A stretch of DNA of 64,000 nucleotides from Pseudoneurospora amorphoporcata (Eukaryota; Ascomycota; Sordariomycetes; Sordariales; Sordariaceae), in contig MU859180.1 of the NCBI GenBank assembly GCA_033297205.1, positions 43,622-107,621 of the forward strand, read 5' to 3'. The notes beneath the pieces are model-generated. The model saw only the letters and a program-made list of their open reading frames with translations. It searched no databases and was not told the DNA's origin. A program made the translations under genes and the position numbers. Positions 1-10,054 of the stretch are shown here, in pieces. Positions within the stretch are counted from its first letter, which is position 1. Each line of letters starts with the position of its first letter.

Positions 1-1053
1 GACGGCGATGTTTGGGATGCGCGTCACCGGTCGCAGACAGAAATATGGTGTTGAATGTGGATGGTGGTAGGATTGATGGCGGTGTGTGAGGTGGTGGAAG
101 GAAGGCAAAGCGGGCGAGAATGTGTCTCCGGCCGTCAGGTCTCTGGCACCGATTTTGAAAGTTGTTCTTGGGCAGGGCGACCGTCCGACACCACCCACCA
201 GTAGCCTGCCCGCCTGCCCCCCGGCGGATTCCCAAAGCCAGACGACTCTGTTGGCTCGGCTGGGGGTGGGCTCGAGGGGCCACCACGCCCACTCCTCAGA
301 CTCCTGGCTCTCTTGCATCCCCGCCGTCAGAGCGTGCACGGTCCACTCTACGCCCTGTACACGCGAGCTACCACTACCTTATCTGGCCAACCCCCTTTTC
401 GCCTGCATCAACAACAACTCGGCGCAGCAGCACGTAGGAGCGACGAGGTACCTTGCTGGTACCCCTCCACGTGCCCTCCGGCCCTCCTGAAAGATTACCT
501 AACCTGTAGGGAAGAACATAGGGACCGAATCACTTAACGTTTTCACAATAGCTCGTCATTCGAAACGGGACCCTTCTTCTCGGCCTACCAAGTCCCTCCT
601 TTGTGTGTATCCAAGGGGCCATTTCCAGTCTTCCATTGTTGACGGTCTCGAGCTTCACAAGCCAGTCATTCCCCTGGAGCCCCGGCAACTTTGATAGGCC
701 AGAGCCTCACTTCCATCGTCCACCGGTACGCCAAGGCCAAACACCTGGGTGCTCGCGGCAGCAGCTACAAGGGGGCACCGGGCTGGGCGTTGCCCACTGT
801 ACAGTACCTAGGTAGGTACTTCCTGTGCTACTGGCGGGATCCGACCTCACCACTAGACTTAGGTGTCCACTGCCCTGGACTTGCGGCTGCCAGAATTGTG
901 AGAGGTAGGGGTAATTGTGAATCGCCAAGTTGTCCTCCCAAAACGACTCGCGAAACCGAAACGGAAGCTTCCCGTCCTTTGCTTTGAATCCTCGCCAAAC
1001 TCCACATTCGCTCATCGACGCCATCCCCGGACCAATTCGTAAAATCGATCGCA
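1..1053. other. 5' flank, no gene seen
   Basis: No reading frame here looks coding: the open stretches overlap in several frames and carry no recognisable domain. The part next to position 1054 is presumably promoter and 5' leader of the p24 gene. It contains the CTAGGTAGGTAC motif near 808-821, which recurs in other spacers of the window. Confidence 0.6.
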
Positions 1054-1880
1054 ATGCATTTCCTCACAGCAGCTAAGCTGCTGCTCTCGGCCAGCTTGTT
1101 CGGCGCTGCCGCCGCTCACAACATCGTGCTCCCCGCCCACGGCCGCGAATGCTTCCACGAGAACCTCCATCGCGATGACAAGATGACGGTGACCTTCCAG
1201 GTCGGCGACCGCGAGTTTGGCAGCGCCGGCAACCTCGACATCGATTTCTGGGTGCGTCATCCCCTTGGCATATAGCATTTCCCACGTAGCCCCACCGCCC
1301 ATTTAATCAAGAGACAACTACAGTCAAGAAGCCTGCAACAAGAACAGAGCTAGACTAACACGGGGGCGTCATAGATCACCAACCCCTTAAACCAATACGA
1401 GACCTTTGAAAAGTCCATATCCAACGGCGACTTCTCGTTCGAGGCCAAGCACGACGGCAAGTACGTTTACTGCTTCGGCAACGAGCACTGGGGCGCCAAC
1501 ACCAAGGAGGTGTCGTTCAACGTGCACGGCATCGTGTACATTTCCGAGGCGGACGCGCCCCAGGACCCGCTCGAGGTCGAGGTGCGCAAGCTGTCGGAGA
1601 TGCTGGAGATGGTCAAGGACGAGCAGAGCTACATTGTCGTGCGCGAGCGCACCCACCGTAACACGGCCGAGAGCACCAACGCCCGCGTCAAGTGGTGGAA
1701 CCTGTTTATCGTCGGCGTTGTGGTGGGAGAGTCCCTGTTCCAGGTCTGGTGGTTGAGGAGGTTCTTTGAGGTATGTTGAGATTCTTATACTCTTGGGAGA
1801 GAAGAAGATCAGGAGACGCGACTTGGGGCTGAAAAGCTAACCCCTGAACCCCCTTGATTTAGGTCAAGCGGGTCATCTAA
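1054..1880 (+). CDS. emp24: p24 family cargo receptor, p24-beta (EMP24/TMED2-like)
   Basis: This is a type I membrane protein of COPII/COPI vesicles that sorts cargo, including GPI-anchored proteins, between ER and Golgi. Exons are 1054-1251, 1375-1770 and 1863-1880; introns 1252-1374 and 1771-1862 are GT-AG and the frame closes at TAA, giving 203 residues, normal for the family. A signal peptide covers about residues 1-21, ending AAAA|HN. The lumenal GOLD domain has its two cysteines (RECFHEN and YVYCFGN). A heptad-like segment follows, then a membrane span (about WWNLFIVGVVVGESLFQVWW) and a short tail, RRFFEVKRVI. The FF pair and the FFEVxRV ending match the p24-beta subgroup (human TMED2 ends FFEVRRVV). 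The last exon encodes only five residues. It converges on the DUF3405 gene. The family is certain; the subgroup rests on the tail. Confidence 0.93.
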
Positions 1881-2304
1881 ACTTAACCTCCCGATCCTGT
1901 CTCCTCGTCGGATGGAGTACTTCCTCCCCCTCATCAATAACAACAACAATTTTATAATATTCAAGCCACTTCATTCTACAAGTTGCTTTGGGAACACCAT
2001 TCATATTTGGGCGCTTGGAATGGGTCAGCGGGATGGGGATACGAAACAAATGATATGATAATGGAATTGCCTACAACTAGACAAAGACGAAATCTAGCGT
2101 GTCTTCACACCCATGTGAACCATGCATTTCAAGATGTCCGACGAGATGTTCCCAGTTTCTCGATCTTGTGTCTAACATTACTGCATCATGGGTTGCCATG
2201 TAGGTCTCATTTACAGACGCCATAGCGAACAATCTCAAGGTCCCTTCCAGCGGGGGTCATAATACGTATCATTCCGTAACGCCGCTCTGAAAATATCCCA
2301 ATAC
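1881..2304. other. convergent 3' spacer
   Basis: This holds the 3' ends of the convergent p24 and DUF3405 genes. It has AT-rich stretches such as aacaacaacaattttataat near 1940-1960. I see no gene. Confidence 0.6.
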
Positions 2305-4962
2305 TCAAGCAGATGGGTCCGACTCCGGCACCGTGACCTTCGCCTCCTCCGCCTCCTGCTCAACCGGCAACACCACATCCTTAACCGGATGTAACAGCAT
2401 AGGCGGCAAACACATCCTCCCCTCTCCGCCGCGCATTGTCGACACTGTCTGGTCATCCGCGCTACTATCCGGCCTCAGCTCGAACTGCTCGCCGCCATCA
2501 TTATTCACCTTGAGCCCCAACCACCGCTTATACAAGTTCTCCGAGAACCCAGCGTTATAAAACCACGTCAGGCCCCTCATGTTATGCTCCCTATTGCCAA
2601 ACACCGACGTCCTCGACCCGCCCGAGGCCCCGTTGCGCCCGCCGTTGAGGATGTGCGCCATGTACTCGGTCGGCCACTCGCGGTCGACGAACAGCGGGTG
2701 AGGGGCAAACACGGCCTTTAGCCCGTGGTGGAGCGCGACCGTGGCCGGCCACATCTCCGGAAAGGCGTGGTGCTTCTTGAAGGCCGTCTCGCGGTGCATG
2801 GTCAGCAGCAGGCGGCGGGACATGCGGCTGGCGGTGATAATCTGGGCGCGCCGCGGCGGCTTGCCGAAATTGTTGGTCTCGTTGTAACCCGTGATGTCGT
2901 CGGCCAGCTCCCACGTGGTGCCCTCCGGGTTGAAGATGGGGTTGAGCGTGATCAGGTCAGCTTCCTCGCCGACGCCCCAGGCGTATTTGTCGCGCTCGTA
3001 GCTGGTGGGCGGAATAGGGTCCTGGTCGTGCTCGAACCAGTCCGTTTCGGACTTGGGCCGCTCAGGGCCCCATATGCTCTTCTCGCCTTTGGTCTTGACT
3101 TGGTTGGGCGATTCTTGCTTTTCACCCTTGTTGCCGCCGCCCTTCTTGATGGCGTTGTCCCAGATGTTGTCGGCGCCGACGGTGCCGTGCTCGGTTTGCA
3201 CGCGCGCCATCTGCTTGAAGTCGTCCCAGGTACCGTGTACGTACGGCATGTAGAAGCGTGCGTTGCGCTCCCACAGGCCCCTGCGCGGCTGCTCTTTAGC
3301 CCAGGCCTCGAGCTTGGAGAGCAGGTCGTAGTAGTGGCCGGTGTAGCGAATATCCATCTCCCATTGCCAGAAGTGTTCGTACTCAGGGTGCTTGTAGGCA
3401 AAGTACTGCATCGCCATCTGCAAACCACGATACGAACCGTGGACAGGCAATTCAGGCCCCTTGGTCCAAAGGTCGCGGACACCTTGGTAGATGGCGAGCA
3501 TTTGGGTCTCGGACCACAAAGTTACCATACCGCGGAATTCTGCGGGGGTGGTGTCGTTGATTCGTTTTTGGTAGGCCTCGTCGTCGGCCCAGACGGGATT
3601 CTTTCCGTCATCGCGTACCTGCACCAAGAGATGCACATCGTAGCGGCCGCCGGAGGCAAGAGACAGTTCCGCCACAAGGGCACGAAGATTGAGCATGTTC
3701 TCGGCGTTCCAGTCGATCTCGTCCCAGGCTCTAATGACAAGGGCGGATCGGGAAATCTCACCCTTCGGTTTGGGTACTTCAGGGGCGGCGGAACCCTTTT
3801 CCTTCTCTTCGGCAGGCTTTGTGGTAGTCGTACTCTCGGAAGTTTGGACGTCGGCTCGGGTCTTCAGATGCGATTTTCCATCTTCCTCCTTGATATAAAA
3901 GCCTTGGAGAGGGTTCTTGAGGGGTTCGACAGGCTTGTAAAGGTCTTCGTTGGCTTTATAGCACCGCCGTTGAGCCCCAGCCCAGTCAATGTTGCTGCTG
4001 CTCCAAACGACCTGTTTGGTAGATTTCCAGACCTCATCAACCCCAACTCGGTCGCCATGCTCACCAACACCCAGGCCTCCTGTCTTGACCGAGTAACCAT
4101 AGCCGTACGGACCATACCTGCCGAATCGATCAAAGCAGATGTCTTCGGGAAGAGAAAGCAGCTCGTAGGAGCCGATAACATTATCCGGGAATCCGCTAGG
4201 GCGACCATCGTAGTAGTGGATAGGGGGGATCCGTATCGATTTCTGTTCGTCGAGGAAACACTCTTGAATTCCCTGGCGGTTGTTTGGAACCACCGAAGCC
4301 GGATGCTCCATGAAAGACTTGCTCGGTGGTATGGTCTTAGCCGCCGCTGATGCGCCCTCTGCGGTATGTCTCTTGCCAGAGTTGGTCGGTTCCTGCTGCG
4401 CGGACGGCGCACTCGCATTGTAGGGAGCTTCATCTTCGAACCTAGGATATTGGGGCACATTTTCCTCAACAGGTACCAACGTCTTGAGCCCGCCGTAGTA
4501 CCGGGTAAGAAACTTGAAGTTTTCCCATGGCGGAGGAGGTGATGGCTTCTTTTCGACCTTTCCTTCCGCTATCCTCCTATTCTCCACCTGACTTGCGCGT
4601 ACGAGACCGAATATGAAGACGACAATGGTCGTGATCAGGCCAAGACATAACACCCGTATGACCTTGTTTGGTAGTCTGTAGAAGTGTCTTCGTGGAGGGC
4701 GACGCTGGAAAGCGGGCGACTGCCTTTGCGCCATCAGTCCGGAGTTCGAGGAAGCTGAAGAGGAAGCATTTTGGGGCCGTCGAGGGCTAGGTCTGGATCG
4801 CGAAGAGCTATCGGAGGAATCATCGGAGTAGTCATCTGAACTGTCTTGGACATCGGAGTGACGTTCTTTTGTAGGTGATGAGGAGCTCATCTGCTTATAC
4901 ACGGGCAATTTCGGGCGTTTCGCATCTCGCGCCCGCAGCGGGTTGAGGTTCGAGAGCCCCAT
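2305..4962 (-). CDS. DUF3405 family type II membrane protein (glycosyltransferase-like)
   Basis: A single-exon protein of 885 residues. The start at 4962 is the first ATG in frame; the frame stays open further upstream but without an ATG. Residues 1-100 are Ser/Asp/Arg-rich and predicted cytosolic. One membrane span lies at about 101-121 (VIRVLCLGLITTIVVFIFGL), followed by a Pro-rich stem and a large C-terminal domain, the layout of Golgi glycosyltransferases. The C-terminal half carries motifs I associate with fungal DUF3405: WDEIDWNAENMLNLRAL, the YDVHLLVQVRDD strand, and FWQWEMDIRYTGHYYD, where the acidic EMD could play the role of a DXD metal-binding motif. Family assignment is from recognition. 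No reaction has been established to my knowledge, and the glycosyltransferase idea is inference. A possible 5' leader intron ends near 4987. Confidence 0.82.
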   Translation of the reverse strand: MGLSNLNPLRARDAKRPKLPVYKQMSSSSPTKERHSDVQDSSDDYSDDSSDSSSRSRPSPRRPQNASSSASSNSGLMAQRQSPAFQRRPPRRHFYRLPNKVIRVLCLGLITTIVVFIFGLVRASQVENRRIAEGKVEKKPSPPPPWENFKFLTRYYGGLKTLVPVEENVPQYPRFEDEAPYNASAPSAQQEPTNSGKRHTAEGASAAAKTIPPSKSFMEHPASVVPNNRQGIQECFLDEQKSIRIPPIHYYDGRPSGFPDNVIGSYELLSLPEDICFDRFGRYGPYGYGYSVKTGGLGVGEHGDRVGVDEVWKSTKQVVWSSSNIDWAGAQRRCYKANEDLYKPVEPLKNPLQGFYIKEEDGKSHLKTRADVQTSESTTTTKPAEEKEKGSAAPEVPKPKGEISRSALVIRAWDEIDWNAENMLNLRALVAELSLASGGRYDVHLLVQVRDDGKNPVWADDEAYQKRINDTTPAEFRGMVTLWSETQMLAIYQGVRDLWTKGPELPVHGSYRGLQMAMQYFAYKHPEYEHFWQWEMDIRYTGHYYDLLSKLEAWAKEQPRRGLWERNARFYMPYVHGTWDDFKQMARVQTEHGTVGADNIWDNAIKKGGGNKGEKQESPNQVKTKGEKSIWGPERPKSETDWFEHDQDPIPPTSYERDKYAWGVGEEADLITLNPIFNPEGTTWELADDITGYNETNNFGKPPRRAQIITASRMSRRLLLTMHRETAFKKHHAFPEMWPATVALHHGLKAVFAPHPLFVDREWPTEYMAHILNGGRNGASGGSRTSVFGNREHNMRGLTWFYNAGFSENLYKRWLGLKVNNDGGEQFELRPDSSADDQTVSTMRGGEGRMCLPPMLLHPVKDVVLPVEQEAEEAKVTVPESDPSA

Positions 4963-7574
4963 GTTGGGGTATGAGGATTGGGATACTACATTGAATAACA
5001 GTGTTAGTTTGAGACTTTGGTGGAAAGCAAACAATGCCGTGAAGAGAAGCTCTCTCACAGTCACGGCCGTCTGTCGCAAAAAGAAGCTCTGCAGGTCGCC
5101 TCTATGGAATGCGCCTAGGGTAAGACCAGCAGATGCCGGGTTTTGTCGCGTATCGTGAACTGGAATATACCACGAGAAGGCGACGTATCATTGAGCGACT
5201 ACTATCGCTAAAGGGCAACCCAAACAATATGGCTTGTAACTGCAAGCTTGTAAAGGTGCTGACCAAATCATCAAGGTCGTTTCCTCTTCTCGAAAGGTGC
5301 ATCCAGCGGCATGGCGGGAGTTCCAGGAGGCTGGTCCTGCATCCAGCTTCAACCTTAGGCGTCTTCGTGCGGAGACGCCGCATTGATTGGCTGTGTTGTC
5401 GCGGACGAAGACATGGGTCCGTTACCGAGCAACGCGCTTTTTCAGAAGAACGGAGCCGTGACACGCGAATCATCGTACCGTACGCAACCACCAGCATCTG
5501 ATCTTGGAGACTGAATGGCCCAGGAGTTCCCCCGACAGGGACTGCCAAGCCGTGGTCAGAGGATCAGCCCATCAGACGGAAGAGGACGAGGAGTCTTCAT
5601 GATGGGACAATGCTGTCGCTACCTTGAAGTGCTGATAAGGTTGGGCTTCTTCTAGGCGTTCTTTTTCATATCGGCCGAGTGTTGATACGCCAGAACTTTT
5701 GGTGGTTTGTGGTGCTATTGGTGAGTGTGGAACACCATTGTGATTTGGTGAACTTGTGAAGAGAGAACAACAAAGGGCTTCAGGGTTGTCACTCATCCGA
5801 GGTGGGGTAATGAAGTGGCTCCGTCCAATTGCAGCTAACCAATCCCGAGCCAGGGTCCACGGATGACGTCGACTACTGGCTGGAGAACAACAACCTAAAC
5901 GACGACTTCAATTCAGCCTTCGGACGACGTCTGATTTTGGATATTTTGAATTTAGGGCTCACTTTACTTCGTGATATTGGGCTTGTCATATCCAGGCCGG
6001 ATTACTCTGGGTGGTTCATAGGTTAGGTTTGAGGAGAAGCCAAGGACTTAGGAACAGTCCGTGGCCACTCCCACCTCGACTTGACATTTGAGAAAGTCGG
6101 ACTTCAGTCTGAACCTACGTTTCTTTATTTTTCTCTTGCCGGTTGGGTCTGCAATGCTACGTTCCTTGAGGATGGATGGACAGGTGGGAATGTTCCGCCG
6201 TAGCCTTGGGACATTCCATGCCACCGAGATATGAGACAACCATGGGAAGCCCGGTGTTCTAGAGCTTCTACAAATCCAGAACGTTTACACCTTTGAAATT
6301 AATTGCGTGAGCTGTGATCGTTTACCAATTCCTGAACAGCTTCTCGGCTCTCGCTGGCACCCCGCAGACGTCATGACATCGAGATCAGCAAACAAGGGCT
6401 TTCCTTAGCCTTACCGTCGGTCATGAGAGGCACATCACTCCTCCACTCTTCCTACCCGGACCACTTATTCCGAAGCCAAGTTGTTTGGGTGCTCTCTTTG
6501 AGGTAACTTGCTTTTTAACCATTCCATCTTCATGGAAGCGAATTACTCAACAGTCTCTTTGTGTGCTACAGAGAGATCAAGATACATGTCACCAACAATC
6601 TCCTACTAGAGGTAGCAGGAAGTACGAACAAAGTCCCATGAAAGCTGAACATGGACCACAGTTCAAACCCTAATATCCTCAGCCCTAGAAACATAAGCAT
6701 ACATCATAAGACCGCTAGTATGAGGTGGGTGGAGTCTCTTATGTCAGTTCAAACGGCAAAATGTCCTCTCTTCCAAGTGACAGACATAGCAGGTCTGAAA
6801 AAGGGTGGGGGGGGGGCGGATGCCGGCAGCTTGTTATCTACATCGTCTACCCGAATAGTAGGGCACGGCACACCAGAGGTACGGTGTAACTAGTCGTACA
6901 GTCATACCATTCTTGGTCCAGGTGGGACTTAGATGGTTGATGGTGACTACATCGTCGATCACGTGGCCGTTTCTTTTCCTTCATAAAGGTAGGATCGGTA
7001 CCCCTTGGCATGCGTTCAAATGGGATCTTCCGTCATCTTTTATTATTCTGCAGGTCATCAACTTTCATACCTCACCCAGGATACTTCGATCGGTTATCTG
7101 TAATCGTTGCTATTAGGCATCTGATACGTGCTCGACAACAACAGCCGCACTAGCTATCACATCGAGTCTCACATCGAGTCTATCGGAGCTGTGATAAGAA
7201 TACTTGTGTATCTGCTTGGACATTCTCATCAACCCCAGCCGCATAACAGGCTGCACCAAGGACTTGCATCCCGACTGCACGTCTTGACATTTGAGGAAGA
7301 GACGCAGCACACCCACCCGTCTGTGCACATCTGCAGCCTCCGGCTTGGTCACTCGCATTTCCCTTCGTCATCCAAAAGCGCGCTATTGCCCTGTCGAACT
7401 CATCAGCTCTCGAGCATTTTTTCCTAGGCGACTATCAGGTCGTGGTTGATAACATCCAAGAGGATAGTCAAAGGCTTTCTTCGGTCGTTGGATCTTCAGA
7501 CAAATTCACCTTCACCACCCAACTCCCACCAACAACAGCGACAACAACGATCTCAGTCGCCCACCACTCCCAAC
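4963..7574. other. divergent spacer, no gene seen
   Basis: About 2.6 kb between the divergent DUF3405 and luciferase-domain genes. Open frames are short (up to about 150 codons), overlapping and without recognisable domains. There is a G-run near 6807-6817. The stretch just before 7575 is CA/CT-rich, as expected for a leader. Confidence 0.6.
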
Positions 7575-8792
7575 ATGTCTCTAACAGTAACGTCCGAAAC
7601 CCAAAACATGCCGCCTTCTTCACCTTCCCCAGGGGCATCAAGCTCCTCATCCTCTTCCTGCCCACCAACCTCGTCCTCCTCCGAGCCCGTAACTCAAACT
7701 TCCTCCCAAGTCAACATGGTCATTCGCCAAGACCCCTTCTACATAACCCTCGACGCCTCCGCCCTCCTCGCCGTCTCCATCCTGACCGTGTTGGGGATGC
7801 ACTTCGTGCACCGCTTCGTGCTCGAAGCCACCATCATCTCCGTGCCCATCATGTTGCTGATCCACAACGACTACCTCAACTTCCTCAAGCTTGGTCCCGG
7901 CGGGACACCCCCGACGCCAGCCGGATACGCCCGGCTGACGTTTTACCGGCTTTTCACCATCCGCGACCCGTTGCAGGCGCCGGAGAGGGATCCAAGTCAA
8001 CTTCCCTCCGCTGGCATCTTGGCCACCAACCAACTCATCGACTCCCCCAACCCCAACAACGACCACAAAACCACGGCCTCCGGCCTCCCCTACCGCCCCG
8101 GCCCCCGCCCCTCCGTAGCCGGCCTCGCCCCGCAGCGCCAACTAAACCAAGCCGGTCCGCTTCCCATCTACCTCGCTTTGCGCTCCTCCCTGGAATCTCT
8201 TGTCCAAAAACACCCCAGTAAATTCCTCACCGCGACTTCTTGCCTCGAGAAACACGGGTTCGCTTTGTTTAGCAGACACCCGGTGAATGTTTGCGGAAAC
8301 GGGGAGATCTGCCACATCCATACACACAGCGACAAGAGCATGCACATGAATCTGCATCCGGATGATATCAGGGAGGTGTTGGAGAAGGGGTGGGGGGAGA
8401 GACATCCTATGGCTTGGTCGAGTGGTTCTGAGAAGGGTTCTGGGAAGGGAAAGGGGACGAAAGGGGGTTCTTTGTGGGGGTGGTTGGGATGGCCGGTGAG
8501 GAGTCCGGTGCCGGAGACTTTCACTATGGTTTATGCGCCTAGAGGCAAGTTTTGCTTTCAGAGCCTTTTCTTCTTCTTGTTCTTCTTTTCTGCCGCCGAT
8601 GGCCCTCCGTGGGTTGGGATGTGAAGAGGGGTTGAAGACGTTGAGTTGTTGCTGACTAACGCTGTGACGAAAACAGATGAAAACGATTTGCGAATCGTCT
8701 GCAAGATCATCGAGGCGGCGATCTGGTATACCGCCTGCGAAAAGGTTGAGATCGTGCCGGAGTCTGTCGAGGCTTCAGCTCGAGGAAGTTGA
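7575..8792 (+). CDS. luciferase-domain (DUF5519-type) membrane-anchored protein
   Basis: Exons 7575-8544 and 8677-8792 give 361 residues. The start is the first ATG in frame, in good context (CAACATGTC); the open frame before it has only non-ATG starts. The intron has a GC donor (GCAAGT) and an AG acceptor with a GCTGACTAAC branch site; splicing joins YAPR to DENDLRIVCKIIEAA. The N-terminus is Ser/Pro-rich, followed by a hydrophobic region (about ALLAVSILTVLGMHFVHRFV) that may be a membrane anchor. The C-terminal half has CGNGEICHIHTHSDKSMHMN and an LHPDDIREVLEKGWGERHP block, which I recognise as the conserved core of the domain Pfam calls Luciferase/DUF5519. The name does not imply light production; homologues occur in non-luminous fungi, plants and bacteria and the function is unknown. 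The His-rich patch could be a metal or substrate site (inference). Confidence 0.78.
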
Positions 8793-10054
8793 GAAAGTTT
8801 CTGGGTGATTCGAAGATTGGACCTAGCCCAAGGGCAAGGACGTGATTGAAATGTGGAGGATACGTAAAGTGCCCGCGGAACAAATCGATCGGATCTTGAC
8901 GAGGCACTTTTGGTTGCGCCGGAAGGAGAGGGGGAACATAACGAAGTTATTGCACGATGGTGAAAGCGCGCGGTGTTTAGGTGTTGGGTTCATGTCGGTA
9001 TTGTTTGTCGGTTTAAGGCTCTGATTACGATTTTGGCGTCTGTCTGCATGTACTCAGCGTTAGTAGCTTCTTTAGATTGATATGTTTCAATATGGCTGTG
9101 GCATTACCTTGTTTAAAAGAAAATTATAGGCTAGAGTGACATATCCCAGATCCCTAGATGTTGGCTTGAGAAGGACGGAGTGATTGTATCCCAACCCTTT
9201 CCAGAAGGGCATCAGTACAGACAGTCCTTCGGCGAATCACAAGGGCACATGCCGGAGAGAATCAGATTATCAAGCCGATTGACTGATCATTAGCAGAAAG
9301 GCAGTCACATGAAAAAAAAAAAAAAAGTTAAAAAAAACAAGCAAAATCTTGTTCGCAAAAGAAAAAAAATCCGTTAAAGCTACAAACAAGACTACAGTAG
9401 TTAAGTTTGCTTAGATCCACATGCAATCCTTTCCACCACCCATTCTCTCCCTGTCATCATCTTCCGTCACCTCTTTACTCTCCTTTAGACTGAACTCCAA
9501 AACCAGTCTCGAGAGCAGAAAGTTTAGGGTATTCGTCCAACCGTTGAGTCCTACAACCACCCGCGTTTTAGAACCCTTTATTCGGCCGTCCTCTTCTCTT
9601 CCAACCCTGTTTCATTTGTCGTCTTCTACCTTCCTTTCTTCCATCCACCCGGTTTATATGCAATGTTCATGTATGCTGGCTTCTTTCTTTCCCAAAAAAT
9701 TTGTACAATGGACGCATCACATGGACAATCGCAAAACACACAAAAAGAACAAAACCATCCCGCCTATCGAACCCACCCGAGGGCCCATATTGATATTCGC
9801 ACCCCGTTAAGCGAAGTATCAGTGGGAGATTCTTAGCGGATTTGTTGACGTTTATTGATGATGATTTCGTATGTGTCGTCGCACCACCACCTGTGATCAT
9901 AGAGAGAAAAAAACATCGACCGACCGGGACCGACTCCGAACAATGGCATCATGTGGGGCAATAACTCGAGAAGAACGCTTTTTCTTGAGAGCAAAAAAAC
10001 ACCACTCCATTATCGAACTTGGTATCTTGAAAAATCGCGCAGTCGTCGAGTTCT
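8793..10054. other. convergent spacer with A-rich tracts
   Basis: This holds the 3' sides of the luciferase-domain gene and SDHA. A-tracts occur near 9313-9368 and pyrimidine-rich DNA near 9421-9660. No convincing gene: the open frame at 9421-9810 has low-complexity composition and no recognisable domain. Confidence 0.6.

Noticed and set aside
2725..4350. 541-codon open frame on the plus strand
   Set aside because: Antisense to the DUF3405 gene; same codon-bias shadow, no domain.
7446..7574. 43-codon N-terminal extension of the luciferase-domain protein
   Set aside because: It would need a TTG start in weak context and is Gln/Ser/Pro leader-like; the ATG at 7575 is in good context.
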